Shown here in pieces: positions 15,913 through 24,529 of a stretch of DNA of 60,291 nucleotides. This DNA comes from Sphingomonas sp. (GTDB lineage: Bacteria; Pseudomonadota; Alphaproteobacteria; Sphingomonadales; Sphingomonadaceae), in the NCBI RefSeq assembly GCF_004799495.1, contig NZ_SSMY01000003.1:1-60291 (forward strand). The letters are read 5' to 3'. The notes beneath the pieces were generated by a model. It saw nothing but the letters and a program-made list of their open reading frames with translations. It did not search any database and had not been told where the DNA came from. How positions within the stretch are numbered: the stretch's first letter is position 1; the number at the start of each line of letters is the position of its first letter. Position numbers and translations under genes: made by a program.

Positions 15913-16979
15913 GGCTGGCTCCCTTGCCGGATCGCGCGACCCTCGGCGTCGAACACCAACAACGCCTCGCGCGGCACCGACACGGTCAGCGCCTCTCCGG
16001 CCGGCCGCTCGGCGAACGACGCGACCAGCGGGTCGGCGATCCCCTCGACCGCGAGGTGGACGTGATGCGCCGACCCCAGCGATTCGATCATCCGCACCGC
16101 ACCGGTCAGCGCGTTGTCCCCGCCGCCGAGCCGCACCTGTTCGGGCCGCACGCCGAGCGTCACCGTCGCGCCGACCGGCAGTGCGGCGCTTGCGGTCTCG
16201 ATTTGCTGCCCGCCGGCGAGCCGCACCGTGCCGGGCCCGGTCACCGTCGCGGACAGCAGGTTCATGGTCGGCGCGCCGATGAAACCGGCGACGAACAGGG
16301 TGTCGGGCGTGTTATAGAGCGCGTCGGGCGTCCCGACCTGCTCGATCACCCCGCCGTTGAGCACGACGATCCGGTCGGCGAGCGTCATCGCCTCGACCTG
16401 ATCGTGCGTCACGTAGATCATCGTCGTGCCGAGCGTCTGGTGCAGGCCGGCGAATTCGTAGCGCATCCGCACGCGCAACGCGGCGTCGAGGTTCGACAAC
16501 GGCTCGTCGAACAGGAACACCTTGGGCTGGCGCACGATCGCGCGGCCGATCGCGACGCGCTGGCGCTGGCCGCCCGACAATTCCTTCGGCCGCCGGCCGA
16601 GCAGATGCTCGATGTCGAGCGTCTTCGCTGCCGCCGCGACCGCCTCGGCGACCTCCGCCTTGGGCCGCCCGGCGAGCTTGAGCGCAAACCCCATGTTCTC
16701 TGCGACACTCATGTGCGGGTACAGCGCGTAGGACTGGAACACCATCGCGATCCCGCGCTCCGACGGTGGCACATCGTCGACCACGCGCCCGTCGATCGCG
16801 ATCGACCCGGAGGTCAGCGTCTCGAGCCCCGCGATGCTGCGCAACAGGGTGGACTTGCCGCAGCCCGACGGCCCGACGAACACGACGAATTCGCCGTCGG
16901 CGATGTCGAGGTCGACGCCTTTCAGCACCTCGACCGGCCCGAAACTCTTGGCCGCCTGTGTCAGGCGCACCGTTGCCAT
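15909..16979 (-). CDS. ABC sugar transporter ATP-binding protein (UgpC/MsmK-like)
   Basis: A 356-residue CUT1 ATPase. Walker A is GPSGCGKST (residues 36-44), the signature is ELSGGQRQRVAIGRAI, and Walker B is FLFDEPLSNLD, followed by the H-loop in MIYVTHDQ. The C-terminal third is the MalK-type regulatory/TOBE region (VTLGVRPEQVRLG). I start at ATG 16979 (MATVRLTQAAKSFG); frames further upstream enter the promoter region. It is the first gene of the eight-gene operon. Its stop overlaps the LacI start by 4 nt. Confidence 0.92.
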   Translation of the reverse strand: MATVRLTQAAKSFGPVEVLKGVDLDIADGEFVVFVGPSGCGKSTLLRSIAGLETLTSGSIAIDGRVVDDVPPSERGIAMVFQSYALYPHMSVAENMGFALKLAGRPKAEVAEAVAAAAKTLDIEHLLGRRPKELSGGQRQRVAIGRAIVRQPKVFLFDEPLSNLDAALRVRMRYEFAGLHQTLGTTMIYVTHDQVEAMTLADRIVVLNGGVIEQVGTPDALYNTPDTLFVAGFIGAPTMNLLSATVTGPGTVRLAGGQQIETASAALPVGATVTLGVRPEQVRLGGGDNALTGAVRMIESLGSAHHVHLAVEGIADPLVASFAERPAGEALTVSVPREALLVFDAEGRAIRQGSQP

Positions 16980-17058
16980 TTTCAGCGCTCTCCCATTGCC
17001 GGTCGCGCCGGCTCGCAATCGAGCCTAGCGCGTGGAGCCGGCGCTGCAAACACTTCAT

Positions 17059-17070
17059 GTAACCGTTTAC
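17059..17070. promoter_or_regulatory. LacI-type operator candidate in divergent promoter
   Basis: GTAACCGTTTAC is an imperfect 12-bp palindrome with GTAA/TTAC arms and a central CG, as LacI-family operators usually have. It lies between the ABC operon (start 16979) and the halogenase-like gene (start 17137). Close relatives of the same motif sit between the TonB receptor and GH3. It is probably bound by the LacI protein encoded at 14932-15912. Confidence 0.6.
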
Positions 17071-17136
17071 GCGGAGAGGGTCGCGTTGCTAGGCAAGCGC
17101 CGTGCGCCGCCCTAAGACGGGGCACGGGAGAGCAGG

Positions 17137-18660
17137 ATGACGCAACCGCCGCGGCCGCTGAAGACCATCACGATAGTCGGCGGCGGTACCGCCGGGTGGA
17201 TGACCGCGGCGCTGCTGTCGCATGTCTTCAAGAGCTATCGCATCCGCCTGATCGAATCGGACGAGATCGGCATCATCGGCGTCGGCGAGGCGACCATCCC
17301 GGCGATCCGCGATTATCTGGCGCTGGCCGGGATCGATCAGGTCGAGATGATCCGCGCGACTCAGGCGACATTCAAGCTCGGGATCGATTTCGTCGGCTGG
17401 CGCGACGGGACCGACCGCTACTTCCACGGCTTCGGCCGGATCGGCCAGGATTTCATGTGGCTCCACACGCACCAATTGTGGCTGCGCGCGCGCGCCGATG
17501 GCGAGGTGGTGGAGCATTTCGATCATTACGCGCTCAATTGCCTCGCCGCGCGCCAGAACAAGTTCGCCTTTCCCGATCCGCGCCAGCCGCAATCACCGCT
17601 GTCGGGACTCGATTACGCCTTTCAGTTCGACGCCTCGCTGTTCGCGTGCTTCCTGCGCACCCGCTCCGAAGGCCAGGGGGTCGAGCGGATCGAGGGGCGG
17701 ATCGTCGATGTCGCGCTCGACGGCGAGCGCGGGCATGTTTCGCACGTTGTGATGGCCGACGGCCGGACGGTCGATGGCGACTTGTTCGTCGATTGCTCGG
17801 GAATGCGCGCGCTGCTGATCGGTGACGCGCTCGGCGTGGAATACGAGGATTGGAACCACTGGCTGCTCAACGACCGTGCGCTCGCGGTGCCGTGCGAGCG
17901 CGTGTCGCCGCTGACGCCCTACACGCGCGTCACGGCGCACCCGCACGGTTGGCAATGGCGCATCCCGCTTCAGCATCGCACCGGCAACGGGCACGTCTAT
18001 TCGAGCAACCACCTCTCCGACGACGAAGCGGCGGCGACGCTGCTGGCGAATCTAGATGCGAGACCATTGGCCGATCCGCGCCCGGTGCGCTTCCGCCCGG
18101 GCAAGCGCGCCCGGGCATGGGAGAAGAACGTCGTCGCGATCGGACTGTCGGCGGGGTTCCTCGAACCGCTCGAATCGACCAGCATCCATTTGATCCAGAC
18201 CGGTATCGTCAAGCTGCTCGGCCTGTTCCCGCACAGCGCCTTCGCCGCCCCCGATGTGGCCGAGTACAACCGCCAGCACGATTTCGAATTCACCGACGTG
18301 CGCGATTTCATCGTCGCCCACTACAAGGTCACCGAGCGCGAGGACACGCCCTATTGGGCCTATCTCAAGCACATGGCCGTGCCCGACAGCCTGACCGAAC
18401 GCCTCGAGCTGTTCGCGTCGTCGGGCCGGTTCTACAAGCGCGCCGCCCAGGAATTGTTCCGCGTCGAGAGCTGGACGCAAGTGCTGATCGGGCAAGGCCT
18501 CGGTCGCGGCCATGACCCGCTGGTCGACACGATCCCGGGGGGAACGATCGCCGAATTCCTCGGCGATATCGCGGAGGTGACCGCCGATGTCGCGGCGGCG
18601 ATGCCCGATCACGCCGCGTTCATCGACCGCCACTGCAAGGCGCCGCCGCTGGCCGCATGA
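17137..18660 (+). CDS. Tryptophan 7-halogenase-family flavoprotein
   Basis: A 507-residue flavin-dependent halogenase-family protein. The FAD-binding motif is IVGGGTAGWMTA. A lysine at the position of the catalytic lysine (K80 in TQATFKLGIDFVGW) and the halogenase signature WQWRIP (W272, W274, I276-P277) are present. The C-terminal part (KNVVAIGLSAGFLEPLESTS) is also typical. Genes of this family beside TonB receptors in sphingomonads, caulobacters and xanthomonads often lack a known tryptophan-derived product. A true halogenated substrate is therefore uncertain. It diverges from the ABC operon and shares its operator region. Confidence 0.88.
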   Translation: MTQPPRPLKTITIVGGGTAGWMTAALLSHVFKSYRIRLIESDEIGIIGVGEATIPAIRDYLALAGIDQVEMIRATQATFKLGIDFVGWRDGTDRYFHGFGRIGQDFMWLHTHQLWLRARADGEVVEHFDHYALNCLAARQNKFAFPDPRQPQSPLSGLDYAFQFDASLFACFLRTRSEGQGVERIEGRIVDVALDGERGHVSHVVMADGRTVDGDLFVDCSGMRALLIGDALGVEYEDWNHWLLNDRALAVPCERVSPLTPYTRVTAHPHGWQWRIPLQHRTGNGHVYSSNHLSDDEAAATLLANLDARPLADPRPVRFRPGKRARAWEKNVVAIGLSAGFLEPLESTSIHLIQTGIVKLLGLFPHSAFAAPDVAEYNRQHDFEFTDVRDFIVAHYKVTEREDTPYWAYLKHMAVPDSLTERLELFASSGRFYKRAAQELFRVESWTQVLIGQGLGRGHDPLVDTIPGGTIAEFLGDIAEVTADVAAAMPDHAAFIDRHCKAPPLAA

Positions 18661-18671
18661 TATCTGGCGAT

Positions 18672-18691
18672 CGAGAGCGGGCCGGCTCTCG
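18672..18691. terminator. Hairpin between converging halogenase and TonB receptor genes
   Basis: CGAGAGC and GCTCTCG form a perfect 7-bp stem around a 6-nt loop, in the 50-nt gap between the two convergent stops. No T-run follows on either strand, so a rho-independent terminator is only possible. It could stop transcription from both sides. Confidence 0.3.
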
Positions 18692-18710
18692 CCGCCCGCC
18701 CCCTTGACCC

Positions 18711-21700
18711 CTAGAACTTGTATCGGGCGCCGATCTTGAAGTTGCGTCCCTGGCTCGCCACCGATCCCGGATCGGGCGCAAGGGTCGGGCCGGGGCCGCC
18801 GGCGTTCTGGAAGCCGCCGCCCCATTGCGAATAGTTGCGGTTGACGAAATCGAACGCGTTGAGCGCCTGGAAATAGACCGTGAATTCCTGGCTCTTGGCG
18901 AACGGCATCTTGAACGTCTTCGAGATGTTGAAGTCGACGTTCTTGTAACCGATGCCCTTGGGCCGGTAGATGCCGAAGTTGGTCAGATAACATCCGCCGC
19001 CGCCCGGCGCGGTGGCCGGCACGTTGCACAAGACGCCGCCATAAGAGGGGCCCGCCGACAGCGTCACGAGCGTAGTCAGCTTGATGTTCCAGGGCAGGCG
19101 GACGGTGCCCGACCCGACGAAGCGCCACCGCTCGAGACCGATGACCGGACCATAGCCTTGCGCGCCGATCGTCGGTGCGTCGAAGTTGAACGGGTCGCCG
19201 ATCGACGCGGTGTTGCGGCTGTCGTTCGTCCGCGCGGTGGAAATGGTCAGCGTCGTGCTGAAGCCCCAGCCGGATTGCTCGGTATAGGGCTTGTCGGCCT
19301 GAAGGTACAAAGCGGCGTAGTTCGCCTTGCCGTCGCTGTTGCCGATGAAGATGCTGCCATAGCCGGGCAGCGGCGCGTTGAAGATCGCCGACCCGCCGAA
19401 GAAGATCCCGTCCGAATAGACGTTGCCGTTGTACGTGTAGATCGGGTTGCCGCCCGGATTGTACGTCCCGTCGGGCAGCCGGTTGCCGACCACTTCCTGG
19501 AAGATGTTGTGCGACTTGATGTACGAGAAATTGATCGAGGTGTTGATCCGCCCCACCCGCTTCTTGATCCCGAAATTGATTTCATCCGAATAGGGGATCT
19601 TGGTGTGGTTGTTGAGCAGGTGGACTTCGCCGCCTTGCATGGCCGCCAGCGCGCGCAACTGATCGGTGGTCGTCGGGATCGTCGCGACGCACCCCGGGTT
19701 GCCCAGCACGCAATTGGGCGGCGTGTTGATCGTAACCACCGACTCGTAGCGGTCCTTGATCGTCTCGATCGCGGCATCGATGAACAGCGAGCGATCGTAG
19801 TAGCGCCCGGCACCAAAGCTGAACACGAGATCGCGGTCGCCCTTCACGTCGTACGACACGCCGAGACGCGGCTGGAATGCGCCCTTGAACGCGGGACGGT
19901 TGTTGCCCGTCGAGATATAGTCGTCGGGGTTAATCCCCGCCGCCTTCCAGCCGGGATAAGCGCGAATCGCCGCGGCGATACCCGCGGGCGTCACGAAGTC
20001 GTTGTTGACCGCGTTGGATTCATAGTCCCAGCGTATGCCGGCGCTGATCTGCCAATGGTCATCCGGCCGCCAGTCGTCCTGTACGAACAGGCCGACTTCG
20101 GTGTTCTTCGCCGTCACCGGCTGGACGTTCGCGGTATTGATCGACGCTGCGTAAGGCGTCGACGAGCCAATGCCGGTGAAGGTGTTGGCGTCGAAGAAAT
20201 ACGTACCGTTGCCGTTGTTGTTCTCGAGCCGCTGCAGCTTGGTGAAGTTGACCTTGAACCCGGCCTTGAGCGTGTGCTGCCCGCCGTAGAACGTCAGATT
20301 GTCCTTGAACAGCGTCTGGTACTGATGATCGTCCTGCGCGAAATTGACCCCGCCCAGGACCAACACCCGGCCATTGCCGGTGTTCGGCGTGTTCGGTGTG
20401 GGGCACGTTGCCGCGGTGAACGGCGGGACCGTACAGCCGCCATAGGTCACGACGTAGGACGAACCAGGGACGTTGGGGACCGCGCCGTTGGCGGCGGCGT
20501 CGCGGGCGAAGATGAACTCGTTCAGCCAGTTGTCGCCGCGATGGTTCCAGGTGAGCTGATAGCGCCACTCGTTGTTGCGGTTGTTCGTCGACGCATCCGT
20601 GGTCGTCACACCACCGTTGATCTGGAGGTTGGCCTCCTTGCGGATGAAAGCGCTGACGTTGATCGTGTCCTTCGACGTCGCGAAGAAAGTCAGCTTGCCG
20701 AAGTACAGCTTCTCGTCGAACGTCGCCGGGAAGCTGCCGTTATATTGCGTCCGCGCGCTCGCCGCATAGGTCGCCGCGGCGGGCGGCAGCGCGGCCAGAT
20801 TGCCCGGATATACGAGGATGTCGTTCGATCCGAAGGTCTTCTTCGTTCCTTCGAAATCGACGAAGAACGTCAATTTGTCCTTGATGATCGGGCCGCTCAG
20901 GTTGCCGCCATAAAATTTGTTGTCGAAATTCGGCTTGGCCCGGTACGGCGCGGTCGCATTGTTGGACTTGCCCGGCCGATCGAAGTAATTTTCGCTGATG
21001 AACGCCTTGGGCTGCCATTCGCCAAAGATCTCGCCGTGGAACTTGTCGCCACCGGTTTTGGTGATCGACGAGATGACGGCCGAGCCTGCTTGCTCGTATT
21101 CGGCTTTGAAGTTCTGCGTCTGAACGTCGAACTGGTCGATCGCCGATGCCGGGAACGGGTTCCCCGAAGAGTAATTCTGCCCGAGCGTGCCGCCGTGGTT
21201 CACCAGATTCTTGATGCTGAGGCCGTCGATGAAGGTGTTGGTGTTGTCCGAATTGATCGCGCCGGCCTGCACCTGGCGCGCGCGGCCGTTGAGCGTCGGC
21301 GGGGAGACGGTGACGCCGGGGGCCAGCGCAGCGAAGTTGAGGAAGTTGCGGTCCCCGTTGGGCAGGTTTTCGAGCTGGAACCGTGAAACGTTGGTGGTGA
21401 CGGCCGCGGTCTTTACGTCGCGGGCACGCGACGACGTGATGACGATGTCCTTGCCGGCCGACGCCGCTTCGGCGACCAGATCGGCGGTGACTGCCTGGTT
21501 CAACGGCACCACCACCTGGACCGACTTGTCGCCGGACGTGACGCGATAGGTGCTGGGCGGCAACCCGACGATGACGTAGTTGCCGTTCGCGTCGACCGTC
21601 GCGGTATCCTGATGGTTAGTGTTCACATCGGTGACGGTGACGGTCGCCCCGGCGGCGGCGCCGTCGACATGGCCCTGAATCGTCGATGTGGTCTGCGCCG

Positions 21701-21788
21701 AAGCCGGCATGACAAGGATCAGGTTTGCCCCGCCAAGAATGGTCGTCGCAAGCGCCGCACGCAGGCTGGCCTTCATCAGCTTGTTCAT
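18711..21788 (-). CDS. TonB-dependent receptor with N-terminal carboxypeptidase-regulatory-like domain
   Basis: A 1025-residue outer membrane receptor. The signal peptide is about residues 1-32 (ending MPASAQ). A carboxypeptidase-regulatory-like beta-sandwich follows (TIQGHVDGAAAGATVTVTDV, GNYVIVGLPPSTYRVTSGD), then a plug domain (NLPNGDRNFLNFAALAPGV, SSITKTGGDKFHGEIFG), and a long beta-barrel ending in the terminal aromatic motif GARYKF. ATG 21788 has an AGGGGAGA ribosome binding site; the frame upstream has no support. Such receptors import large or scarce ligands using TonB energy. Location beside LacI-type operators and GH3 suggests glycan import. Confidence 0.92.
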   Translation of the reverse strand: MNKLMKASLRAALATTILGGANLILVMPASAQTTSTIQGHVDGAAAGATVTVTDVNTNHQDTATVDANGNYVIVGLPPSTYRVTSGDKSVQVVVPLNQAVTADLVAEAASAGKDIVITSSRARDVKTAAVTTNVSRFQLENLPNGDRNFLNFAALAPGVTVSPPTLNGRARQVQAGAINSDNTNTFIDGLSIKNLVNHGGTLGQNYSSGNPFPASAIDQFDVQTQNFKAEYEQAGSAVISSITKTGGDKFHGEIFGEWQPKAFISENYFDRPGKSNNATAPYRAKPNFDNKFYGGNLSGPIIKDKLTFFVDFEGTKKTFGSNDILVYPGNLAALPPAAATYAASARTQYNGSFPATFDEKLYFGKLTFFATSKDTINVSAFIRKEANLQINGGVTTTDASTNNRNNEWRYQLTWNHRGDNWLNEFIFARDAAANGAVPNVPGSSYVVTYGGCTVPPFTAATCPTPNTPNTGNGRVLVLGGVNFAQDDHQYQTLFKDNLTFYGGQHTLKAGFKVNFTKLQRLENNNGNGTYFFDANTFTGIGSSTPYAASINTANVQPVTAKNTEVGLFVQDDWRPDDHWQISAGIRWDYESNAVNNDFVTPAGIAAAIRAYPGWKAAGINPDDYISTGNNRPAFKGAFQPRLGVSYDVKGDRDLVFSFGAGRYYDRSLFIDAAIETIKDRYESVVTINTPPNCVLGNPGCVATIPTTTDQLRALAAMQGGEVHLLNNHTKIPYSDEINFGIKKRVGRINTSINFSYIKSHNIFQEVVGNRLPDGTYNPGGNPIYTYNGNVYSDGIFFGGSAIFNAPLPGYGSIFIGNSDGKANYAALYLQADKPYTEQSGWGFSTTLTISTARTNDSRNTASIGDPFNFDAPTIGAQGYGPVIGLERWRFVGSGTVRLPWNIKLTTLVTLSAGPSYGGVLCNVPATAPGGGGCYLTNFGIYRPKGIGYKNVDFNISKTFKMPFAKSQEFTVYFQALNAFDFVNRNYSQWGGGFQNAGGPGPTLAPDPGSVASQGRNFKIGARYKF

Positions 21789-21855
21789 GTCGTCTCCCCT
21801 AAACGGGGCGACTTGGCGCCCCGGGATATTCCTTGATCGACCTCTCGCGGGCCGT

Positions 21856-21890
21856 GTAACCGTTTCACAGCTTGCTTGGTAACCGGTTTC
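21856..21890. promoter_or_regulatory. Two LacI-type operator candidates between TonB receptor and GH3
   Basis: GTAACCGTTTCA (21856-21867) and GTAACCGGTTTC (21879-21890) lie 23 nt apart, about two helical turns, in the divergent region between 21788 and 21968. The second contains a perfect AACCGGTT palindrome. Both share GTAACCG with the site at 17059-17070. Paired sites on one face of the helix suit cooperative LacI binding and joint control of receptor and GH3. Confidence 0.65.
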
Positions 21891-21967
21891 ATGCGCATTC
21901 GCCAAGCACAAAATTCTTCCGTTCCGGCATCACGACGATCCGGGACGCAGACGGGCTGAGGAGTGTT

Positions 21968-24238
21968 ATGGCCGGAAGCGTTTCTCGCCGCGATCTTTTG
22001 AAGGGTGCCTCCGCGGTCGCGTTCGTCTCGGCTGCACTTCCCGCGCTGGCCAAGGCGGCGCCGGCGACCGACCCGCTGATCGAGCGGCTGATTGCCCGCA
22101 TGAGCGTCCAGCAAAAGGCCGGGCAGCTGTCGATCTATTCGGACCCCGCGCGCACCGACGGGCCGGGAGTCAATCCGGGCCTCGTCGCGCAGAGCATGGA
22201 CGAGTTGAAGGCGCGAATCGCGCGCGGCGAGATGGTCGGGCTGTTCAACGGCATCGGCACGCTGGCGGGGCGCGAGCTGCAGAAGGTCGCGGTCGAGCAG
22301 AGCCCGCACAAGATCCCGCTGATCTTCGCGGGCGACGTGATCCACGGGATGAAGACGACCTTTCCCGTTCCCCTGGGCGAGACGGCGAGCTTCGACCCCG
22401 GCCTCGCCGAGCGCACCGCGCGCGCGGCGGCGGTCGAGGCGTCGGCCAGGGGCATCCAGTGGACCTTCGCGCCGATGGTCGACGTCGCGCGCGACCAGCG
22501 CTGGGGCCGCGTGGTCGAAGGGTCGGGCGAGGACACGTGGCTCGGTGTGCAATTCGCCCGCGCCCGCGTGCGCGGGTTCCAGGGTCCCGACATCCGCCGC
22601 GACGATTCGATGATCGCCTGTCCCAAGCATTTCGCCGCGTACGGCGCGGTGCAGGGCGGGATGGACTACAATACCGCCGACATTCCAGACACGACGTTGC
22701 GCGAAGTGCATCTGCCGCCTTTCAAGGCGGCGTTCGACGCCGGGGCGATCACCACCATGTCGAGCTTCAACGACATCGCCGGGGTGCCGTCGACCGGCAA
22801 CCACTACCTGCTCACCGACATCCTGCGCGGCGAGTGGGGGTTCAAGGGGCTGGTGGTCAGCGACTACACGTCGGAGGAGGAATTGATCCTCCACGGTTAC
22901 GCCGCCGACGGCCCCGACGCGGTGGTCAAGGCGCTTACCGCGGGGTGCGACATATCGATGCAGTCGGGGTTGTACTGGAAGCATCTGCCGGATCTGGTGG
23001 CATCGGGCCGCGTACCGCTGGCGGCGGTCGACGCCGCGGTACGCCGCGTGCTGTCGGTCAAGAAGGCGATCGGGCTGTTCGACAATCCCTACCGCTCGCT
23101 TGACCCGGCGCGCGAGCAACGCGACGTGCGGCGCCCCGACGCGATCGCGCTGGCGCGCGAGGCGGGGCGCAAGTCGGTGGTGCTGCTCAAGAACGAGGGC
23201 GGCCTGTTGCCGCTCGCCAAGCGCGGTAGCATCGCGTTGATCGGCCCGGCGGTGAGCCAGAAGGGCGACTATCCCGGTCCCTGGGCGAGCTTCCCCGATA
23301 TCGACAGCTGCGTGACGGTCGAGGAGGGGTTCCGCGCCGCGCTTGGCGACAAGGCGAAATTGAGCGTCACGCGCGGGTCCGACTACGAAGCGCCGATCGA
23401 CGGCGAGATCGAACATGCGGTGCGGCTGGCGAAGGACGCCGACGTCGTCGTGCTGCTGCTCGGCGAGAGCGCGAGCATGTCGGGCGAGGCGCAGGCGCGA
23501 GTCGATATCGGCATCCCCGCGCCGCAGCTGGCGCTGGCCGAAGCCGTCGCGGCGACGGGCAAGCCGATCGTCGTATTGCTGCGTCACGGCCGCGCGCTCG
23601 CGCTGACCGGCGCGGTGCGGAACGCGCCGGCGATCATGGCGACGTGGTTCCTCGGCTCCGAAACCGGCAACAGCATCGCCGACCTGGTGTTCGGCGATTA
23701 CGTGCCGCAGGGCCGCTTGCCGGTCAGCTTCCCGCAAGCCTCCGGGCAGGAGCCGTTCTACTACGACCACCGCCGCACCGGCCGGCCGCAGCTGACCGAG
23801 GACCCCAATTACAAGGCGCGCTACCGCGAAGTGACCGACGAGCCGCTTTACCCGTTCGGGCATGGGCTGACCTATTCGAGCGTGAGCTATTCACCGACGC
23901 GCGTTAGCGCCGCGGCGATGCCGTGGGACGGGTCGGTCACCGTCACCGCGACAGTCACCAACACCGGCAAGCGCCGGGCCCACGAAGTCGCGCAACTCTA
24001 CGTCAACGACAAGGTGGCAAGCCTGACCCAACCGGTGCGCGCGCTAAAGGGCATCCGCCACCTCGACCTCGATCCCGGCCAATCGGTAACGGTTTCGTTC
24101 ACCCTGACCCGCGACGATCTCGGCTTCGTCCATCCCGATAAGAGACGCTACGCCGAGCCTGGTGCGTTCGACGTCTGGGTCGCGCCCTCGGCGGTCGGCG
24201 GCACCGCGGCAGGGTTCGTACTGCGCCCGGGGCGGTGA
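21968..24238 (+). CDS. Glycoside hydrolase family 3 beta-glucosidase (BglX-like), exported
   Basis: A 756-residue GH3 enzyme. The N-terminal Tat-like signal has the twin arginine in VSRRDLLKGASAVAFVSAAL. The (beta/alpha)8 domain shows FAPMVDVARDQRWGRVVEGS and the nucleophile Asp299 in VVSDYTSEEE. The second domain has VVLLKNEGGLLPL and DADVVVLLLGE, and a fibronectin-III-like domain ends the protein (about 660-756). ATG 21968 has a GAGGAG ribosome binding site; an upstream frame covers the operators and is unlikely. It would release glucose from beta-gluco-oligosaccharides in the periplasm. Confidence 0.92.
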   Translation: MAGSVSRRDLLKGASAVAFVSAALPALAKAAPATDPLIERLIARMSVQQKAGQLSIYSDPARTDGPGVNPGLVAQSMDELKARIARGEMVGLFNGIGTLAGRELQKVAVEQSPHKIPLIFAGDVIHGMKTTFPVPLGETASFDPGLAERTARAAAVEASARGIQWTFAPMVDVARDQRWGRVVEGSGEDTWLGVQFARARVRGFQGPDIRRDDSMIACPKHFAAYGAVQGGMDYNTADIPDTTLREVHLPPFKAAFDAGAITTMSSFNDIAGVPSTGNHYLLTDILRGEWGFKGLVVSDYTSEEELILHGYAADGPDAVVKALTAGCDISMQSGLYWKHLPDLVASGRVPLAAVDAAVRRVLSVKKAIGLFDNPYRSLDPAREQRDVRRPDAIALAREAGRKSVVLLKNEGGLLPLAKRGSIALIGPAVSQKGDYPGPWASFPDIDSCVTVEEGFRAALGDKAKLSVTRGSDYEAPIDGEIEHAVRLAKDADVVVLLLGESASMSGEAQARVDIGIPAPQLALAEAVAATGKPIVVLLRHGRALALTGAVRNAPAIMATWFLGSETGNSIADLVFGDYVPQGRLPVSFPQASGQEPFYYDHRRTGRPQLTEDPNYKARYREVTDEPLYPFGHGLTYSSVSYSPTRVSAAAMPWDGSVTVTATVTNTGKRRAHEVAQLYVNDKVASLTQPVRALKGIRHLDLDPGQSVTVSFTLTRDDLGFVHPDKRRYAEPGAFDVWVAPSAVGGTAAGFVLRPGR

Positions 24239-24529
24239 TCGGCAAACCGTTGATGGGCCTGATGTTTTCCCGATATCCAACGAGCATCGAAGCCAATTCG
24301 CAGTGCCGCTCGCGTCGCCGGCCGGTCATGAAGGGCGATTTATGGTGAACGGGTCTTTGACCACGACCAAATGAGTGATAGCCTCCGCGGCAAACGCGTC
24401 CTGCAGAGGCGCGAGTCTGTCAGGGCCGGGGGGCTTTCGCGACGCGACATCTTCCCGCTCGAAATGTTCAATCCGTCCGCTGGCCCGGGTGAGGGGTCGC
24501 CCAGCGGAAACGTTCAGTGGAGAGCGGTA
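24239..24529. other. Intergenic region upstream of the beta-helix gene
   Basis: No gene is supported here. A weak TTGACC (24357-24362) with TAGCCT 16 nt later could be a promoter for the beta-helix gene, but this is below what I would call firmly. An upstream in-frame ATG at 24371 would add 53 residues before the clear signal peptide and is rejected. Confidence 0.3.

Noticed and set aside
18825..21386. Very long open frame (853 codons) on the plus strand opposite the TonB receptor
   Set aside because: It is Arg-rich, has no domain and lies entirely antisense to a clearly conserved receptor. High GC content removes stop codons, so such antisense frames are expected.
21872..21967. Upstream extension of the GH3 gene (32 extra codons)
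   Set aside because: It would cover the operators; the ATG at 21968 has a good GAGGAG site and begins a Tat-like signal peptide.
24086..24096. GTAACGGTTTC, similar to the LacI operator candidates, inside the GH3 coding region
   Set aside because: It encodes conserved-looking residues (SVTVSF) in the fibronectin-III-like domain, lacks the central CCG arrangement of the others and is not near a promoter.
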